Shown one piece after another: positions 45,601 through 55,305 of a DNA stretch of 64,000 nucleotides (within the stretch, counting starts at the first letter, position 1; every line of letters starts with the position of its first letter). The notes beneath the pieces are model-generated. The model was not told the origin of the DNA. It searched no databases and worked only from the letters and a program-made list of their open reading frames with translations. The stretch comes from Pectobacterium brasiliense (GTDB taxonomy: Bacteria; Pseudomonadota; Gammaproteobacteria; Enterobacterales; Enterobacteriaceae). The DNA lies in assembly GCF_016950255.1 (NCBI RefSeq), contig NZ_JACGFN010000001.1, positions 1,116,001-1,180,000 of the forward strand, in the 5' to 3' direction. Both the position numbers and the translations under genes were made by a program.

Positions 45601-46038
45601 CACGCCTTTTGCACTTAAGTGGCGTTGACAATATGCCAGCAACATCGAGCGTGCTTCGCCGCTGATCAGTCCAAAAACACCATTAACAATAATATAATCA
45701 AATTTGCCAAGATCGCTGTCCAAAAGCGATGCCAAATCCATTGCCTGAAGTTGCAGGTTGGTTAGCCCATACTGCTGTACCCACATCTGCCCTTGGGCAA
45801 TTTTTTCCTCGTCAAGATCGATACCAATAGCCTGTGCCTGCGGATATGCAGTGGCAAATGGCAGCAGATTCGCGCCACTCATGCATCCCAGTTCCAGTAC
45901 TCGCGCCCTGTCAGGGTCCGCTGCCACAATGCCATGCAAGTATGCCACGGCTTGCAAATGCGTCGGTGAGGTATAAGGCAAAGGACAACGATCAGCCGCG
46001 CTCATTGTTGGATGGCTGGCAGCAGTATCTAAAGTCAT
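42619..46038 (-). CDS. PKMT-like methyltransferase / TPR / GT41 glycosyltransferase fusion
   Basis: 1139 residues from the ATG at 46038; a TTG at 46107 gives 23 more residues, and neither start has a strong ribosome site. (1) Residues ~30-190: class I methyltransferase, motif I LELGCMSGANLLPF (48-61) and AIGIDLDEEKI; then ~200-330 a methyltransferase regulatory region and ~360-450 a winged-helix-like part, the layout of protein-lysine methyltransferases such as rickettsial PKMTs. (2) ~570-745: four to five TPRs. (3) ~768-1120: GT41 (O-GlcNAc-transferase/SPINDLY-like) domain with VGFVSGDLYSHPV (catalytic-His region), FDLSGHTGDNRL, WIGYPGTTG, TFASFNRPTKI, LDTFPYTGGTTT and ETYAARQG. Placed next to fliC, it most likely O-glycosylates flagellin Ser/Thr residues in the cytosol; the N-terminal half could methylate flagellin. 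Confidence 0.9.
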   Translation of the reverse strand: MTLDTAASHPTMSAADRCPLPYTSPTHLQAVAYLHGIVAADPDRARVLELGCMSGANLLPFATAYPQAQAIGIDLDEEKIAQGQMWVQQYGLTNLQLQAMDLASLLDSDLGKFDYIIVNGVFGLISGEARSMLLAYCQRHLSAKGVVCFSYSTYPGGKTEEILQDALNLHASLAETPEQQQASARAMLSYLALGMSAGNPQRTAIATLVEEAEQLGDVSLALNYLQGLNQPCYLLDFNAQITQEGLAYVGEIEPHTEIASHYGEQVDNLLRTICPAGNKILKQQYLDFNVGRKRRFSLLVAAERAEKLESEIDVSRLDKLSWAGSFRRVMLNKGLASNSYVTNTGIQISTDHELTQQILDVLGNAWPASVSFKQLIFNTHFPERENDEQEHENNVRESLYALLKQGMSSIHFCVGECAYRKSEFSALRVLPNCGDIYPAFNYWYESFTLPLAAQGLKIPMGLLDEPEEGSLALLDELHHKGLMIGSALAWQRYFQKRMELAKDVNEVIHNVSPLIMYSSNASGGGLFKASDVIKVEKSRKEFVNDPIDAKVKRQLYDLLQKQKYDEARALAEELTVKQPNNLQNWITLERINFVTGDKDAAIFSLAKVISMHSNAWLVYSELASLLHNTYHYWEAINLAYRIIRCDGNVAVAWNVVALVYLKFENMAGAEVCIEKAIKLLPNDAAVLNAMAMVLDKKSDVESAIEYYRKAVANAPEDLSLYSNLLFALLHNAKIPASEIFAEHLLYGEVVEKRNGALAPVHYLQNKDPDRVLRVGFVSGDLYSHPVSKFLSPVWNDIDHQHFSLYAYSTSHHYDDVTRMLEKSSAAWRNVASSSDTELFELIKRDEIDILFDLSGHTGDNRLSMFAMKPAPIQISWIGYPGTTGLKAMDYYLVMNHAPYPEVLAHQFTEKLLYVLFDRQFEPVVNGPEVNDLPALTNGYLTFASFNRPTKINDTVLSAWGKILVQLPTSKMIIGALPSMQTREHIRKKLEAQGVQPEQLIFRERVNIMNYLAMHQEIDVLLDTFPYTGGTTTNYALWMGVPTLTLAGETYAARQGVVNLGQAGLNEFIADSEADYIDKAISWNNRLDELNQIRHSLRKKMEHDIDTADVTSSTYFQQALRTVWKAYCAGEPPKSYSIGH

Positions 46039-46200
46039 CAGAAGGGAAAACCTTTCATGAGAGGAAAAATGAATTACTACTATCGTATCAACTATTAAGA
46101 TACGCAATCTTATAAATAGAGGGAAATATTAGGCGTATAACATACGTTAGGGAGAGGTAGTACGGTTTCACAACAGCATTAACGCACAGAACGTTTGCCA

Positions 46201-46226
46201 TAAAAAAACCAGTCCCGGAGGACTGG
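46201..46226 (-). terminator. Terminator of fliC
   Basis: Arms CCAGTCC (46209-46215) and GGACTGG (46220-46226); on the minus strand the stem is followed by a run of seven T residues. It separates fliC from the glycosyltransferase gene, 37 bp past the fliC stop. Confidence 0.92.
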
Positions 46227-46263
46227 CTTATGATATAAGTTACAGCGTTTGTCTGGCTGGGGA

Positions 46264-47136
46264 TTAACGCAGCAGAGACAGAACAGTCTGTGGAACCTGG
46301 TTTGCCTGGGACAGTACAGAAGTACCAGCCTGCTGCAGAATCTGGCTACGGCTCATGTTTGATACTTCAGTTGCGTAGTCAGCGTCTTCAATACGGCTAC
46401 GAGCAGAAGACAGGTTGTTGATAGAGTTGTTCAGGTTAGTAATGGTAGATTCGAAACGGTTCTGAATCGCACCCAGGTTACTACGTGCAGCATCAACAGC
46501 TGACAGAGCAGTATCCAGAGAAGTGATCAGAGCCTGAGCTGCTGAGTTAGCAGAACTACCGGTAGCAACAGCGCCCAGAGAAGTGATTTTAGCTGCAACA
46601 TCACTCATTGAACCAGTACCGCCAGTGGTGGCGTTGATCAGTGCGGTGCTGTCGATGGTAATAGTTTCAGTTGCACCAGTGTTAGCGCCAACCTGAATGA
46701 TGATGCCAGCACTTGCAGAACCGTCCAGCAGTTTAGTACCGTTGAAAGAAGCGCTCTGAGCAACACGGTTAACTTCGTTAATGCGCTGAGTCATTTCCTT
46801 GACGATAGAGTCACGGTCAGTTTTACCGTTAGGATCGTTCGCTGCTTGCGTTGCCAGTTCACGGATACGTTGCAAGTTGTTGTTGATTTCGTTCAGGTTG
46901 CCTTCAGCAGTCTGAGTCAGGGAAATACCATCGTTGGCATTACGTGCTGCCTGAGTCATACCTTTAACCTGAGCGGTCATACGGTTAGCGATCGCTTGAC
47001 CAGCTGCGTCATCTTTCGCGCTGTTGATACGCAGACCAGAAGACAGACGCTCAATAGCGGTACCCAGAGCAGACTGAGATTTGTTCAAGTTGTTCTGAGT
47101 AGTCAGAGACATGATGTTAGTATTAATTACTGCCAT
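46264..47136 (-). CDS. fliC: Flagellin
   Basis: 290 residues, short for a flagellin. Conserved D0/D1 N terminus ([20 protein letters not shown], then [22 protein letters not shown]) and C terminus ([19 protein letters not shown], ending SLLR). The variable centre (about residues 145-205) is short and very rich in Ser, Thr, Ala and Gly with no Lys, so it offers many O-glycosylation sites and a reduced D2/D3. Transcribed from a FliA promoter and ends at a strong terminator; the modification island lies directly downstream on the same strand. Confidence 0.98.
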   Translation of the reverse strand: MAVINTNIMSLTTQNNLNKSQSALGTAIERLSSGLRINSAKDDAAGQAIANRMTAQVKGMTQAARNANDGISLTQTAEGNLNEINNNLQRIRELATQAANDPNGKTDRDSIVKEMTQRINEVNRVAQSASFNGTKLLDGSASAGIIIQVGANTGATETITIDSTALINATTGGTGSMSDVAAKITSLGAVATGSSANSAAQALITSLDTALSAVDAARSNLGAIQNRFESTITNLNNSINNLSSARSRIEDADYATEVSNMSRSQILQQAGTSVLSQANQVPQTVLSLLR

Positions 47137-47205
47137 GATAGCGTTCCTTAATCAGTGGTTATCGGTTTCGGGTTAGACCCACGGGTTCATCCCCGTCGCT
47201 AACAT

Positions 47206-47232
47206 TTATCGGAACGCTTTCCAGAAGCTTTA
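47206..47232 (-). promoter_or_regulatory. FliA (sigma-28) promoter of fliC
   Basis: On the minus strand TAAA (-35), exactly 15 bp, then TCCGATAA (-10, 7 of 8 bases of GCCGATAA). It leaves a ~60-nt leader before the fliC ATG at 47136. Confidence 0.92.
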
Positions 47233-47335
47233 ACTTTTTTTTTAGCCTAAATTCATTTTTATTGTTTAGAAGGCAATTCTGATAGCCCCTCTTCTACAAC
47301 ATTAACTAGCAATAAAGATGACTATTCTTTACTGC

Positions 47336-47362
47336 TAAACTTATTTTCTATCCTGCCGATAA
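47336..47362 (+). promoter_or_regulatory. FliA (sigma-28) promoter of fliDST
   Basis: Perfect consensus: TAAA (47336-47339), 15-bp spacer, GCCGATAA (47355-47362), 43 bp before the fliD start. Confidence 0.95.
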
Positions 47363-47404
47363 TGGCTTCATAGCTCATCGAACTCTGAATAAAAGGATTC
47401 TATC

Positions 47405-48829
47405 ATGGCAAGCGTTTCTTCATTAGGTGTAGGTTCAGGTCTGGGTTTAAACGAATTGCTCACGCAGCTTAGAACCGCTGAAAATCAAAGGCTTGTACCA
47501 ATAACAACTCAGCAATCCAGCTTCAAGTCACAGCTAAGCGGCATCAGTGCCCTCAAAGGCGCCCTTGATAAACTTAAAACAGCGAATGATGCTTTAGCCA
47601 TCTCTGAATCTTTCGGCATCGTTAAGGGTTCGATTGATGGTATCACATCAACCAAAGTCACCAGCACGAACAAAGCGTTTACGACAACCACTGATAGTAA
47701 AGCCGTTGCCGGCACCTTCAGTATTGAAGTGAAACAATTGGCGCAAGCACATTCCATAACGTCAACAGCCAAAACCAGTGCAACAGAGCCCTTAAGTGCA
47801 ACAGATACAAAACTCGTTATTGCTCAGGATAATGGTAAATTCACCAAAGTGGGTGATGACTACTTAAAATATCTGGAAATAGATATTAAAGCGGGTGAAA
47901 CCTCATTAAACGATGTTCGCGACGCGATCAACAAAGTTAATGGCACCGTGACGGCGAGCGTCGTCAAAGCGAAGGATAATGAGTACTACCTGATGCTAAC
48001 CGCAAAGAACAGCGGTACTGAGAGTAAAATCTCCATCGGGGGGGACGACACAAACGTCTTTAATGGCGCGCCAACAGAAAAGGTAGCAGCCAAAAACGCG
48101 CAAATCACGGCGAATGGTATTGATATAGAAAGACAAAGTAATTCTATTTCTGATGCTTTTGAAGGTGTAACGATCAATCTTCTTGCCCAAACTGAGGCAA
48201 CCAAACCGGAAACCCTGACGATTGAGCAGGATATCACCGGAATGAAGGATACGATCAAAGCCTGGGTTGATGCTTACAATGCGCTGCAAGATACCATCGC
48301 AGCTCAAACAAAGTACACTGCGGTTGAGGCGGGCGAATCCCAATTAAGTAGCAATGGTGCGTTGCTGGGAGATTCTACTGTTCGTGGTATCCAGAATAAA
48401 CTCAAGGCGCAGCTCACAACGGTACAAAGTGACAGCGATGAATTCCGTATTCTGGCAGATCTTGGTATTACACAAAACTTCAAAACCGGGAAGTTGGAAA
48501 TCAGTGATACCAAGTTAGACAAAGCGTTGAAAGAAGAACCCGGCAAGGTTCGAGCGTTTTTTGTTGGTGATAACGACAAAACCGGATTTGCGACCCAAAC
48601 ACGTACATACCTGAAAGAAATCCTCGATACGAGTGAGGGTCTAATCAAAACCAAGGAAGATGGTATTAATAGTACGCTGAAAAAGTTGGATTCTCGGGCA
48701 ACTCTCGTCAAAAATGGCATAGAAGATACCATTGCCCGTTATCAAAAACAGTTTGTTGAACTGGATAAAGCCATGAGTGAAATGAATAGCACCATGGGCC
48801 GTTTAACGAGCATGTTCTCTAAACTCTAA
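47405..48829 (+). CDS. fliD: Flagellar filament cap protein
   Basis: 474 residues. Begins ASVSSLGVGSGLGLNELLTQLRTAE (typical HAP2 start, shown in part) and ends MNSTMGRLTSMFSKL, with coiled-coil ends and a variable middle. Caps the filament and folds exported flagellin. First gene of fliDST; FliA box directly upstream, AAAGGATTCTATC before the ATG. Confidence 0.97.
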   Translation: MASVSSLGVGSGLGLNELLTQLRTAENQRLVPITTQQSSFKSQLSGISALKGALDKLKTANDALAISESFGIVKGSIDGITSTKVTSTNKAFTTTTDSKAVAGTFSIEVKQLAQAHSITSTAKTSATEPLSATDTKLVIAQDNGKFTKVGDDYLKYLEIDIKAGETSLNDVRDAINKVNGTVTASVVKAKDNEYYLMLTAKNSGTESKISIGGDDTNVFNGAPTEKVAAKNAQITANGIDIERQSNSISDAFEGVTINLLAQTEATKPETLTIEQDITGMKDTIKAWVDAYNALQDTIAAQTKYTAVEAGESQLSSNGALLGDSTVRGIQNKLKAQLTTVQSDSDEFRILADLGITQNFKTGKLEISDTKLDKALKEEPGKVRAFFVGDNDKTGFATQTRTYLKEILDTSEGLIKTKEDGINSTLKKLDSRATLVKNGIEDTIARYQKQFVELDKAMSEMNSTMGRLTSMFSKL

Positions 48830-48859
48830 ATTTTCGCTGAAAGAAAGATAGGTAACGTG

Positions 48860-49270
48860 ATGTACAACATGAAAGGCAGCCAAGCCTATGCTCAAGTAGG
48901 CCTCGAAAGCAGTGTGATGAGCGCAAGCCCTCACCAGCTTATCGTCATGCTGTTTGATGGCGCGCGCAGTGCGATGGTGCGCGCGCGCATCCTCATGGAG
49001 CAAGGCGACATCCAGGGTAAAGGTATGGCGTTATCTAAAGCAATCAACATTATCAATAACGGACTAAAAACCGGATTGGATATGGAAGGAGGGGGCGAAC
49101 TTGTTGAAAACCTGTCTGCCCTTTACGACTACATGTCTCAACGTTTGTTGATTGCCAATTTACATAACGATGCAAAAGCGATAGAGGAAGTCGAAGCATT
49201 GTTGGAAAATATCGCTGATGCCTGGCGGCAAATCGGCCCTAATTACAAACCAGAGCAGGAAGTACGCTAA
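48860..49270 (+). CDS. fliS: Flagellin export chaperone
   Basis: 136 residues from the ATG at 48860 (MYNMKGSQAYAQVGLES). Binds the flagellin C terminus and prevents early polymerisation. The core SASPHQLIVMLFDGARSAM and LYDYMSQRLLIANLHND are conserved. Starts 31 bp after fliD; fliT start overlaps its stop (TAATG). Confidence 0.97.
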   Translation: MYNMKGSQAYAQVGLESSVMSASPHQLIVMLFDGARSAMVRARILMEQGDIQGKGMALSKAINIINNGLKTGLDMEGGGELVENLSALYDYMSQRLLIANLHNDAKAIEEVEALLENIADAWRQIGPNYKPEQEVR

Positions 49271-49650
49271 TGGCCTCCCCCCATCGGCTTCTAAAAGATT
49301 ACCAACAGCTTTTGTCTCTGAGTCAAAAAATTCTTCATTTGGCCGTCAGCGGCCAGTGGGATACGTTGGTTGAGCAAGAGATTGTTTATGTTCAGTCTGT
49401 TGAAGGCTTGGTTAACACGCCAATTCCTGACGAAATTGACAGCGTGATGCGTTTGCATCTGCGACAAATTTTGCAGGAAGTGATGGATAATGAAGCGAAA
49501 GTAAAACAACTTCTGCAGAAGCGGATGGACGAGTTAAGTTCGTTAATGGGGCAATCACTGAAGCAAAAGTCAATTAATACGACTTATAGCGAATTTGCAG
49601 GGCAGCGACTGCTACCAGGTGAACCCGCTCCAGGTGAACCAAGCTCATAA
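49270..49650 (+). CDS. fliT: Flagellar export chaperone and FlhDC regulator FliT
   Basis: 126 residues, four-helix bundle pattern. FliT is the chaperone of FliD and, when free, inhibits FlhD4C2. Sequence is divergent from E. coli but position after fliS, size and the LLSLSQKILHLAVSGQWDTLV start (shown in part) fit. Overlaps fliS by one base and ends in a strong terminator. Confidence 0.9.
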   Translation: MASPHRLLKDYQQLLSLSQKILHLAVSGQWDTLVEQEIVYVQSVEGLVNTPIPDEIDSVMRLHLRQILQEVMDNEAKVKQLLQKRMDELSSLMGQSLKQKSINTTYSEFAGQRLLPGEPAPGEPSS

Positions 49651-49670
49651 TTTCATATTCGTTATGTATA

Positions 49671-49707
49671 CGCGCCCTATCTTCACTTGATACGGGCGCG
49701 TTTTTTT
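49671..49707 (+). terminator. Terminator of fliDST
   Basis: CGCGCCC / GGGCGCG arms (extended by TATC/GATA) followed by seven T residues. Confidence 0.93.
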
Positions 49708-49920
49708 ACCCACAAACGATGCTTTTACTCTACATGCTCAGACTATTGGCATAACGAAATCAGTACGCGTTAAGCATTTAAAGATTAGAGAACGTGAAGA
49801 CAGGGAATAGACACAGGTGGGAAGTCGGTACAAATAAAGATTGTGCGTAATTCCATTGCATTAGCAGTGAGATTACGCACAATGACTTTGCTAGTTGCAG
49901 ATTGATGTCATTAGACAACA

Positions 49921-50235
49921 TCAAACAGACATATTCATCACTTCCTGATACGCAGATACCAGTTTATTACGCACCTGAATGCCCATCTGCATTGAAATGG
50001 ATGATTTCTGCAAATCCACCATCACATCATTCAATGCTACGCCTGGCACACCCAAGGTAAATTTTTCAGCCTGCGTACGAGCCGTCTGCTGCGTGTCGCT
50101 GATCTTATCGATCGCGGCCTTCAGCTCACTGGCAAAACCAGGTTCTACCGATGGTCTGGCTATTGGCGTATCAGCAGCCTGCAGAGCTTTGACCTGCATT
50201 TGCTGTAAAACACCATCTATACCTTGAACTGACAT
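49921..50235 (-). CDS. fliE: Flagellar basal-body rod/MS-ring junction protein
   Basis: 104 residues, same as E. coli. Links the MS ring to the rod and is needed for export. The C-terminal [38 protein letters not shown] (shown here as its first and last parts) is the family hallmark. Divergent from fliF with a 260-bp promoter region between, as in E. coli. Confidence 0.96.
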   Translation of the reverse strand: MSVQGIDGVLQQMQVKALQAADTPIARPSVEPGFASELKAAIDKISDTQQTARTQAEKFTLGVPGVALNDVMVDLQKSSISMQMGIQVRNKLVSAYQEVMNMSV

Positions 50236-50495
50236 AACACCTCACTACATCATACAGAGTAGACTGCTTATGCATTTTCTATGACAGCATTACCCTACCA
50301 CACCGCTTTTCAGATAAATCGCACAATTAGCGCGAAAAATGCCACCTTATCGACCCATCGATTTTTCTTTTACGGAAAATAATGACATGCCGATAAATGT
50401 AGGCGAAATGTTTTATTGATTGCGCAATCAGGGAGTTCTGTTTTGTCACGTCACAACGTTAAGTATATCGTTCAACAACCAAGCAGAGATAGAGT

Positions 50496-52220
50496 ATGAA
50501 CGCCTCATTAACCGGCTCCGCTACCGGTAAAAATAGCTTTGGCGAAATACTCAACCGGTTACGCGCCAATCCGAAAATTCCGCTATTGATCGCAGCCGCT
50601 GCGACCATTGCGATCGTCGTTGCGTTGACGCTATGGGCCAAAGGCCCAGACTATCGAGTGCTTTATAGCAATATAAATGACCGTGACGGTGGTGCGATTG
50701 TCGGTGAATTAACGAAGCTGAATATCCCCTATCGCTTTGCGGAAAATGGCGGGGCGATCATGATTCCTGCCGCAAATGTCTATGAGACCCGACTCCGACT
50801 TGCCCAATTGGGGCTGCCAAAAGGCGGCGCAGTTGGCTTTGAATTGCTCGACCAGGAAAAATTTGGCATCAGCCAATTCAGTGAGCAAATTAACTATCAG
50901 CGTGCACTGGAAGGTGAGCTGTCCAGAACGATAGAAACACTCGGCCCCGTTCAGAATGCGCGAGTTCACCTTGCTATACCGAAGCCTTCACTGTTCGTTC
51001 GTGAACAAAAAGCCCCCTCTTCGTCCGTCACCCTGACATTACAGCCGGGTCGTGCATTAGATGAAGGGCAAATCAATTCCATCGTTTATATGGTTTCCAG
51101 CAGTGTTGCTGGCCTGCCACCAGATAATGTTACGGTCGTCGATCAGACCGGACGCCTGTTAACCCAGGCTGGCGGCAGCGGCCGCGACCTGAATGCAGCG
51201 CAACTGAAATACAGCAACGAAGTCGAGGCGATGTACCAACGCCGCATAGAGTCAATTATCGCGCCAATGGTTGGCATGGGTAACGTACATGCCCAGGTCA
51301 CCGCACAAATCGATTTTTCTGCTCGTGAACAAACTGATGAGCAATATCAACCCAACCAACCGCCAGATAAAGCGGCAGTTCGCTCTCAGCAAACCAGCCA
51401 GAGTGAGCAAAGAGGAGGCCCTAACGTCGGTGGCGTTCCTGGTGCATTAACCAATCAGCCCGCACCAGCTCCTACAGCGCCTATCGCAACGCAGCCAAAT
51501 AATGCCAACGCCAATGCGAACAATCAGGCTGGCCAGCAGAACCAAAACAATGCGGCAGGTGCGCAAGCTAATGCGGCAAATGCGAATACCGTTATTCAAA
51601 CATCAAATGTTCGCAATGATGCAACAACCAACTATGAAGTCGACAAGACGATTTTACATACCAAACACAGCACGGGTGGTGTGAAGCGCTTGTCTGCGGC
51701 CGTTATTGTTAACTACCAGCCTCCTGGTGAGGATGGCAAACCGGTTGCACTGACGGAAGAGCAGATCAAACAGATTGAAACGGTAGCACGCGAAGCAATG
51801 GGCTTCTCTGCTGAACGCGGCGATACATTAAATGTCGTTAATACGCCATTTATGGACAGCACCGACGGTTCTGGCGAACTCCCGTTCTGGCAAAAACAGG
51901 CATTCTTCGATCTCCTGATGGAAGCTGGCCGTTGGCTGCTAGTTCTGATCGTTGCCTGGATTCTGTGGCGTAAGCTGGTTCGTCCGCAATTGCAAAGAAA
52001 AACACAACAACAAGAAGCGGCACTGGCGGCGGCTGCCCTGTCTCAAGGTGCAGACAGCGATGTTATGGTCAACCTGAGTAGCTCGGAAGTTGAACAGCAG
52101 CGGAAATCGCAGCAACGCGTCAATGCAGAAATGCAAAGTAATCGCATACGTGAAATGGCAGAGAACGATCCACGCGTTGTCGCTCTGGTAATTCGTCAAT
52201 GGATGAGTACTGAACTATGA
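50496..52220 (+). CDS. fliF: Flagellar MS-ring protein
   Basis: 574 residues. Two membrane helices (about 30-48 and 472-492) enclose a periplasmic region with ring-building motifs (secretin/YscJ-like [22 protein letters not shown] region); a low-complexity Asn/Ala/Gln linker lies at about 320-370. The cytosolic tail ends [18 protein letters not shown], the FliG-binding end. First gene of fliFGHIJK; stop overlaps fliG start (ATGA). Confidence 0.97.
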   Translation: MNASLTGSATGKNSFGEILNRLRANPKIPLLIAAAATIAIVVALTLWAKGPDYRVLYSNINDRDGGAIVGELTKLNIPYRFAENGGAIMIPAANVYETRLRLAQLGLPKGGAVGFELLDQEKFGISQFSEQINYQRALEGELSRTIETLGPVQNARVHLAIPKPSLFVREQKAPSSSVTLTLQPGRALDEGQINSIVYMVSSSVAGLPPDNVTVVDQTGRLLTQAGGSGRDLNAAQLKYSNEVEAMYQRRIESIIAPMVGMGNVHAQVTAQIDFSAREQTDEQYQPNQPPDKAAVRSQQTSQSEQRGGPNVGGVPGALTNQPAPAPTAPIATQPNNANANANNQAGQQNQNNAAGAQANAANANTVIQTSNVRNDATTNYEVDKTILHTKHSTGGVKRLSAAVIVNYQPPGEDGKPVALTEEQIKQIETVAREAMGFSAERGDTLNVVNTPFMDSTDGSGELPFWQKQAFFDLLMEAGRWLLVLIVAWILWRKLVRPQLQRKTQQQEAALAAAALSQGADSDVMVNLSSSEVEQQRKSQQRVNAEMQSNRIREMAENDPRVVALVIRQWMSTEL

Positions 52221-53209
52221 CCCTGACAGGAACAGAAAAAAGCGCCATCTTATTGATGACCATTGGTGAAGACCGTGCGGCAGAAGTGTTTACTCATCTT
52301 TCGACTAAAGAAGTACAGCACCTTAGTTCTGCAATGGCGAACATGCGACAGGTCTCACAACAGCAGTTGCTCGAAATCCTGAGAGAATTTGAGGCTGATT
52401 CAGAGCAATATGCCGCGCTCAGTGTGAATGCAGGTGACTACCTTCGCTCAGTGCTTGTCAAAGCACTTGGTGAAGAGCGAGCGTCTAGCCTGTTGGAAGA
52501 TATTCTGGAAAGCCGCGACTCTACGAGTGGAATGGAAACACTCAACTTCATGGAACCGCAGATTGCCGCAGACCTTATTCGCGACGAACATCCGCAGATT
52601 ATCGCAACTATCCTGGTACACCTGAAGCGTGCTCAGGCTGCCGATATCTTAGCCCTGTTTGACGAACGTCTTCGTCATGACGTTATGCTACGTATCGCGA
52701 CCTTCGGCGGCGTTCAACCTTCCGCACTGGCAGAATTGACAGATGTTCTGAATGGCTTGTTGGATGGCCAGAATCTCAAACGCAGCAAAATGGGTGGTGT
52801 TCGTACTGCAGCTGAGATTATCAACCTGATGAAAACCCAGCAGGAAGAAGCGGTTATCGATGCAGTACGCGAATTCGATGGCGAGCTGGCGCAAAAAATC
52901 ATCGACGAAATGTTCTTGTTCGAAAACTTGGTGGACGTGGACGACCGCAGCATCCAGCGCCTTCTACAAGAAGTCGAGTCCGAGTCTCTGCTGTTGGCAT
53001 TGAAAGGTGCCGAAGAGCCATTACGCGAGAAATTCCTGCGCAATATGTCTCAGCGTGCTGCGGAAATTCTTCGCGACGACCTTGCAACTCGTGGTCCAGT
53101 GCGTATGTCGCAGGTCGAAAACGAACAGAAAGCTATTCTGCTTATCGTCCGTCGACTGGCAGACAGCGGCGAGATGATTATCGGTGGCGGCGAGGATGCT
53201 TATGTCTAA
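52217..53209 (+). CDS. fliG: Flagellar motor switch protein FliG
   Basis: 330 residues. Torque ring of the switch. The middle EHPQIIA and the C-terminal torque helix region ([37 protein letters not shown], shown only as key part) carry the charged residues that meet MotA. Overlaps fliF by 4 bp and fliH by 8 bp. Confidence 0.98.
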   Translation: MTLTGTEKSAILLMTIGEDRAAEVFTHLSTKEVQHLSSAMANMRQVSQQQLLEILREFEADSEQYAALSVNAGDYLRSVLVKALGEERASSLLEDILESRDSTSGMETLNFMEPQIAADLIRDEHPQIIATILVHLKRAQAADILALFDERLRHDVMLRIATFGGVQPSALAELTDVLNGLLDGQNLKRSKMGGVRTAAEIINLMKTQQEEAVIDAVREFDGELAQKIIDEMFLFENLVDVDDRSIQRLLQEVESESLLLALKGAEEPLREKFLRNMSQRAAEILRDDLATRGPVRMSQVENEQKAILLIVRRLADSGEMIIGGGEDAYV

Positions 53210-53927
53210 CGCCCCCAAAAACCTGGCTTGGCAGCCCTGGAAACTCAACGACCTGGCTGCCCCCGCTGTTGCAAAGCCTGTTCCAGCCTATCAGGTCAAT
53301 GATGAACCTGAATTGCCGGACATGGAGCGTTTCTCTGAAGAAAACGCCCTTTCTGCTGCAGAGGACGAACTCGCATCTCTGCGTGAAAGCACAATGCAAC
53401 AGGCACGAGAAACGGGTTTTGCGCAAGGTCATCAACAAGGCTATGACGCCGGTTATCAGGAAGGCTTAGCCAAGGGACAACAGCAGGGTTTGCAGAACGC
53501 CTTACAGCAGCAACAGCCGATCATCGAACAGATGCAGCAAATGGTCACTGAATTTCAACAATCGCTGGATACGCTCGACAGTGTAATTCCTGCACGTCTG
53601 ATGCAACTGGCTTTGACCGCCGCTAAGCAGATTCTGGGACAGCCTCCGGTATGCGATGGCAATGCACTGCTCGGCCAGATACAGCAATTGATTCAACAAG
53701 AACCTATGTTTTCAGGTAAAACGCAGTTGCGCGTCCACCCTTCAGATCTGGAACGTGTTGAACAATATTTGGGCCCAACTCTCAGTCTTCATGGCTGGAG
53801 ATTACTTGCCGATAGCCAACTTCACCCTGGTGGCTGTAAGGTCAGCGCAGAAGAAGGCGATCTGGATGCCAGTCTGGCGACACGCTGGCATGAGCTTTGC
53901 CGTTTAGCCGCACCGGGAGAGCTATAA
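53202..53927 (+). CDS. fliH: Flagellar export apparatus protein FliH
   Basis: 241 residues from the ATG at 53202. Regulates the FliI ATPase and brings it to the export gate. The Gly-rich coiled segment [21 protein letters not shown] (GxxxG repeats, about residues 75-100) is diagnostic. Overlaps fliG by 8 bp and its stop overlaps the fliI ATG by one base. Confidence 0.96.
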   Translation: MSNAPKNLAWQPWKLNDLAAPAVAKPVPAYQVNDEPELPDMERFSEENALSAAEDELASLRESTMQQARETGFAQGHQQGYDAGYQEGLAKGQQQGLQNALQQQQPIIEQMQQMVTEFQQSLDTLDSVIPARLMQLALTAAKQILGQPPVCDGNALLGQIQQLIQQEPMFSGKTQLRVHPSDLERVEQYLGPTLSLHGWRLLADSQLHPGGCKVSAEEGDLDASLATRWHELCRLAAPGEL

Positions 53928-55297
53928 TGACTTCACGCCTCGGACGCTGGCTTTCTTCTCTCGATTCATTTGAGAAGCGTATTGATGACACGCCTTCGGT
54001 GCGTCGTTACGGCCGCTTAACCCGGGCGACAGGTTTGGTATTGGAAGCGACAGGGTTACATATGCCACTGGGCGCCACCTGCCTCATTGAACGACAGAAT
54101 GGCTCGCAGGTTGAAGAAATCGAAAGCGAAGTTGTCGGTTTCAACGGGCAAAAACTCTTTCTTATGCCACTGGAAGAAGTTGAAGGTATTACCCCTGGAG
54201 CTCGTGTCTACGCCCGCGTCGGCCAGGACAGCAGCAGTCAAGGAAAGCAATTGCCCTTAGGCCCTGAATTACTGGGTCGTGTACTGGATGGTAGCGCAAA
54301 ACCGCTTGATGGTTTACCCGCGCCAGATACAGGCTATCGCGCACCGCTGATTACGCCGCCGTTCAACCCATTACAGAGAACGCCAATCGAAAGTGTTCTG
54401 GACGTGGGTGTTCGAGCCATCAATGCCTTGCTTACCGTAGGTCGGGGGCAGCGAATGGGCCTGTTTGCAGGTTCAGGGGTGGGTAAAAGTGTGCTGTTGG
54501 GCATGATGGCACGCTATACTCAAGCTGACGTTATCGTTGTCGGCCTTATCGGTGAACGTGGCCGAGAAGTAAAAGATTTTATCGAGAATATCCTGGGTAC
54601 TGAAGGACGGGCACGCTCCGTCGTTATTGCTGCACCAGCCGATGTTTCTCCATTATTAAGGATGCAGGGTGCCGCGTATGCCACGCGTATTGCTGAAGAT
54701 TTTCGCGATCGCGGGCACCACGTTTTGCTCATCATGGATTCGCTCACACGCTATGCCATGGCACAGCGTGAAATTGCGTTAGCCATTGGCGAACCGCCGG
54801 CGACCAAGGGGTATCCCCCTTCTGTCTTCGCTAAATTACCCGCGCTAGTAGAACGCGCAGGTAATGGTATTCATGGAGGTGGTTCAGTCACCGCCTTCTA
54901 TACTGTTCTAACAGAAGGTGACGATCAGCAGGATCCTATCGCTGACTCCGCACGCGCCATCCTTGACGGACATATCGTGCTGTCACGTCAATTAGCTGAG
55001 TCTGGCCATTATCCGGCAATAGATATTGAAGCATCGATTAGTCGTGCGATGACAGCGCTGATCGATGAAGGGCATTATGCTTCTGTAAGGCAGTTTAAAC
55101 AGTTACTATCCAGCTACCAACGTAACCGTGATTTAGTCAGTGTTGGTGCCTACGCCGCAGGCAGCGACCCTATGCTTGACAAAGCAATTCGGCTTTACCC
55201 GCATCTGGAAGCCTTTTTGCAGCAGGGTATGTTTGAACAAAGTAACTATGAAGAATCCTGCCAGGCGTTGCACACTATTTTCCCTCGTAACGAGTAG
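53927..55297 (+). CDS. fliI: Flagellum-specific ATPase FliI
   Basis: 456 residues. F1-beta-like hexameric ATPase of the type III export system. Walker [16 protein letters not shown] (about residues 179-193), Walker [20 protein letters not shown], and the conserved [18 protein letters not shown]. The ATG at 53927 is preferred to the longer frame start, which lies inside fliH. Confidence 0.98.
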   Translation: MTSRLGRWLSSLDSFEKRIDDTPSVRRYGRLTRATGLVLEATGLHMPLGATCLIERQNGSQVEEIESEVVGFNGQKLFLMPLEEVEGITPGARVYARVGQDSSSQGKQLPLGPELLGRVLDGSAKPLDGLPAPDTGYRAPLITPPFNPLQRTPIESVLDVGVRAINALLTVGRGQRMGLFAGSGVGKSVLLGMMARYTQADVIVVGLIGERGREVKDFIENILGTEGRARSVVIAAPADVSPLLRMQGAAYATRIAEDFRDRGHHVLLIMDSLTRYAMAQREIALAIGEPPATKGYPPSVFAKLPALVERAGNGIHGGGSVTAFYTVLTEGDDQQDPIADSARAILDGHIVLSRQLAESGHYPAIDIEASISRAMTALIDEGHYASVRQFKQLLSSYQRNRDLVSVGAYAAGSDPMLDKAIRLYPHLEAFLQQGMFEQSNYEESCQALHTIFPRNE

Positions 55298-55305
55298 GAG
55301 AGCAG

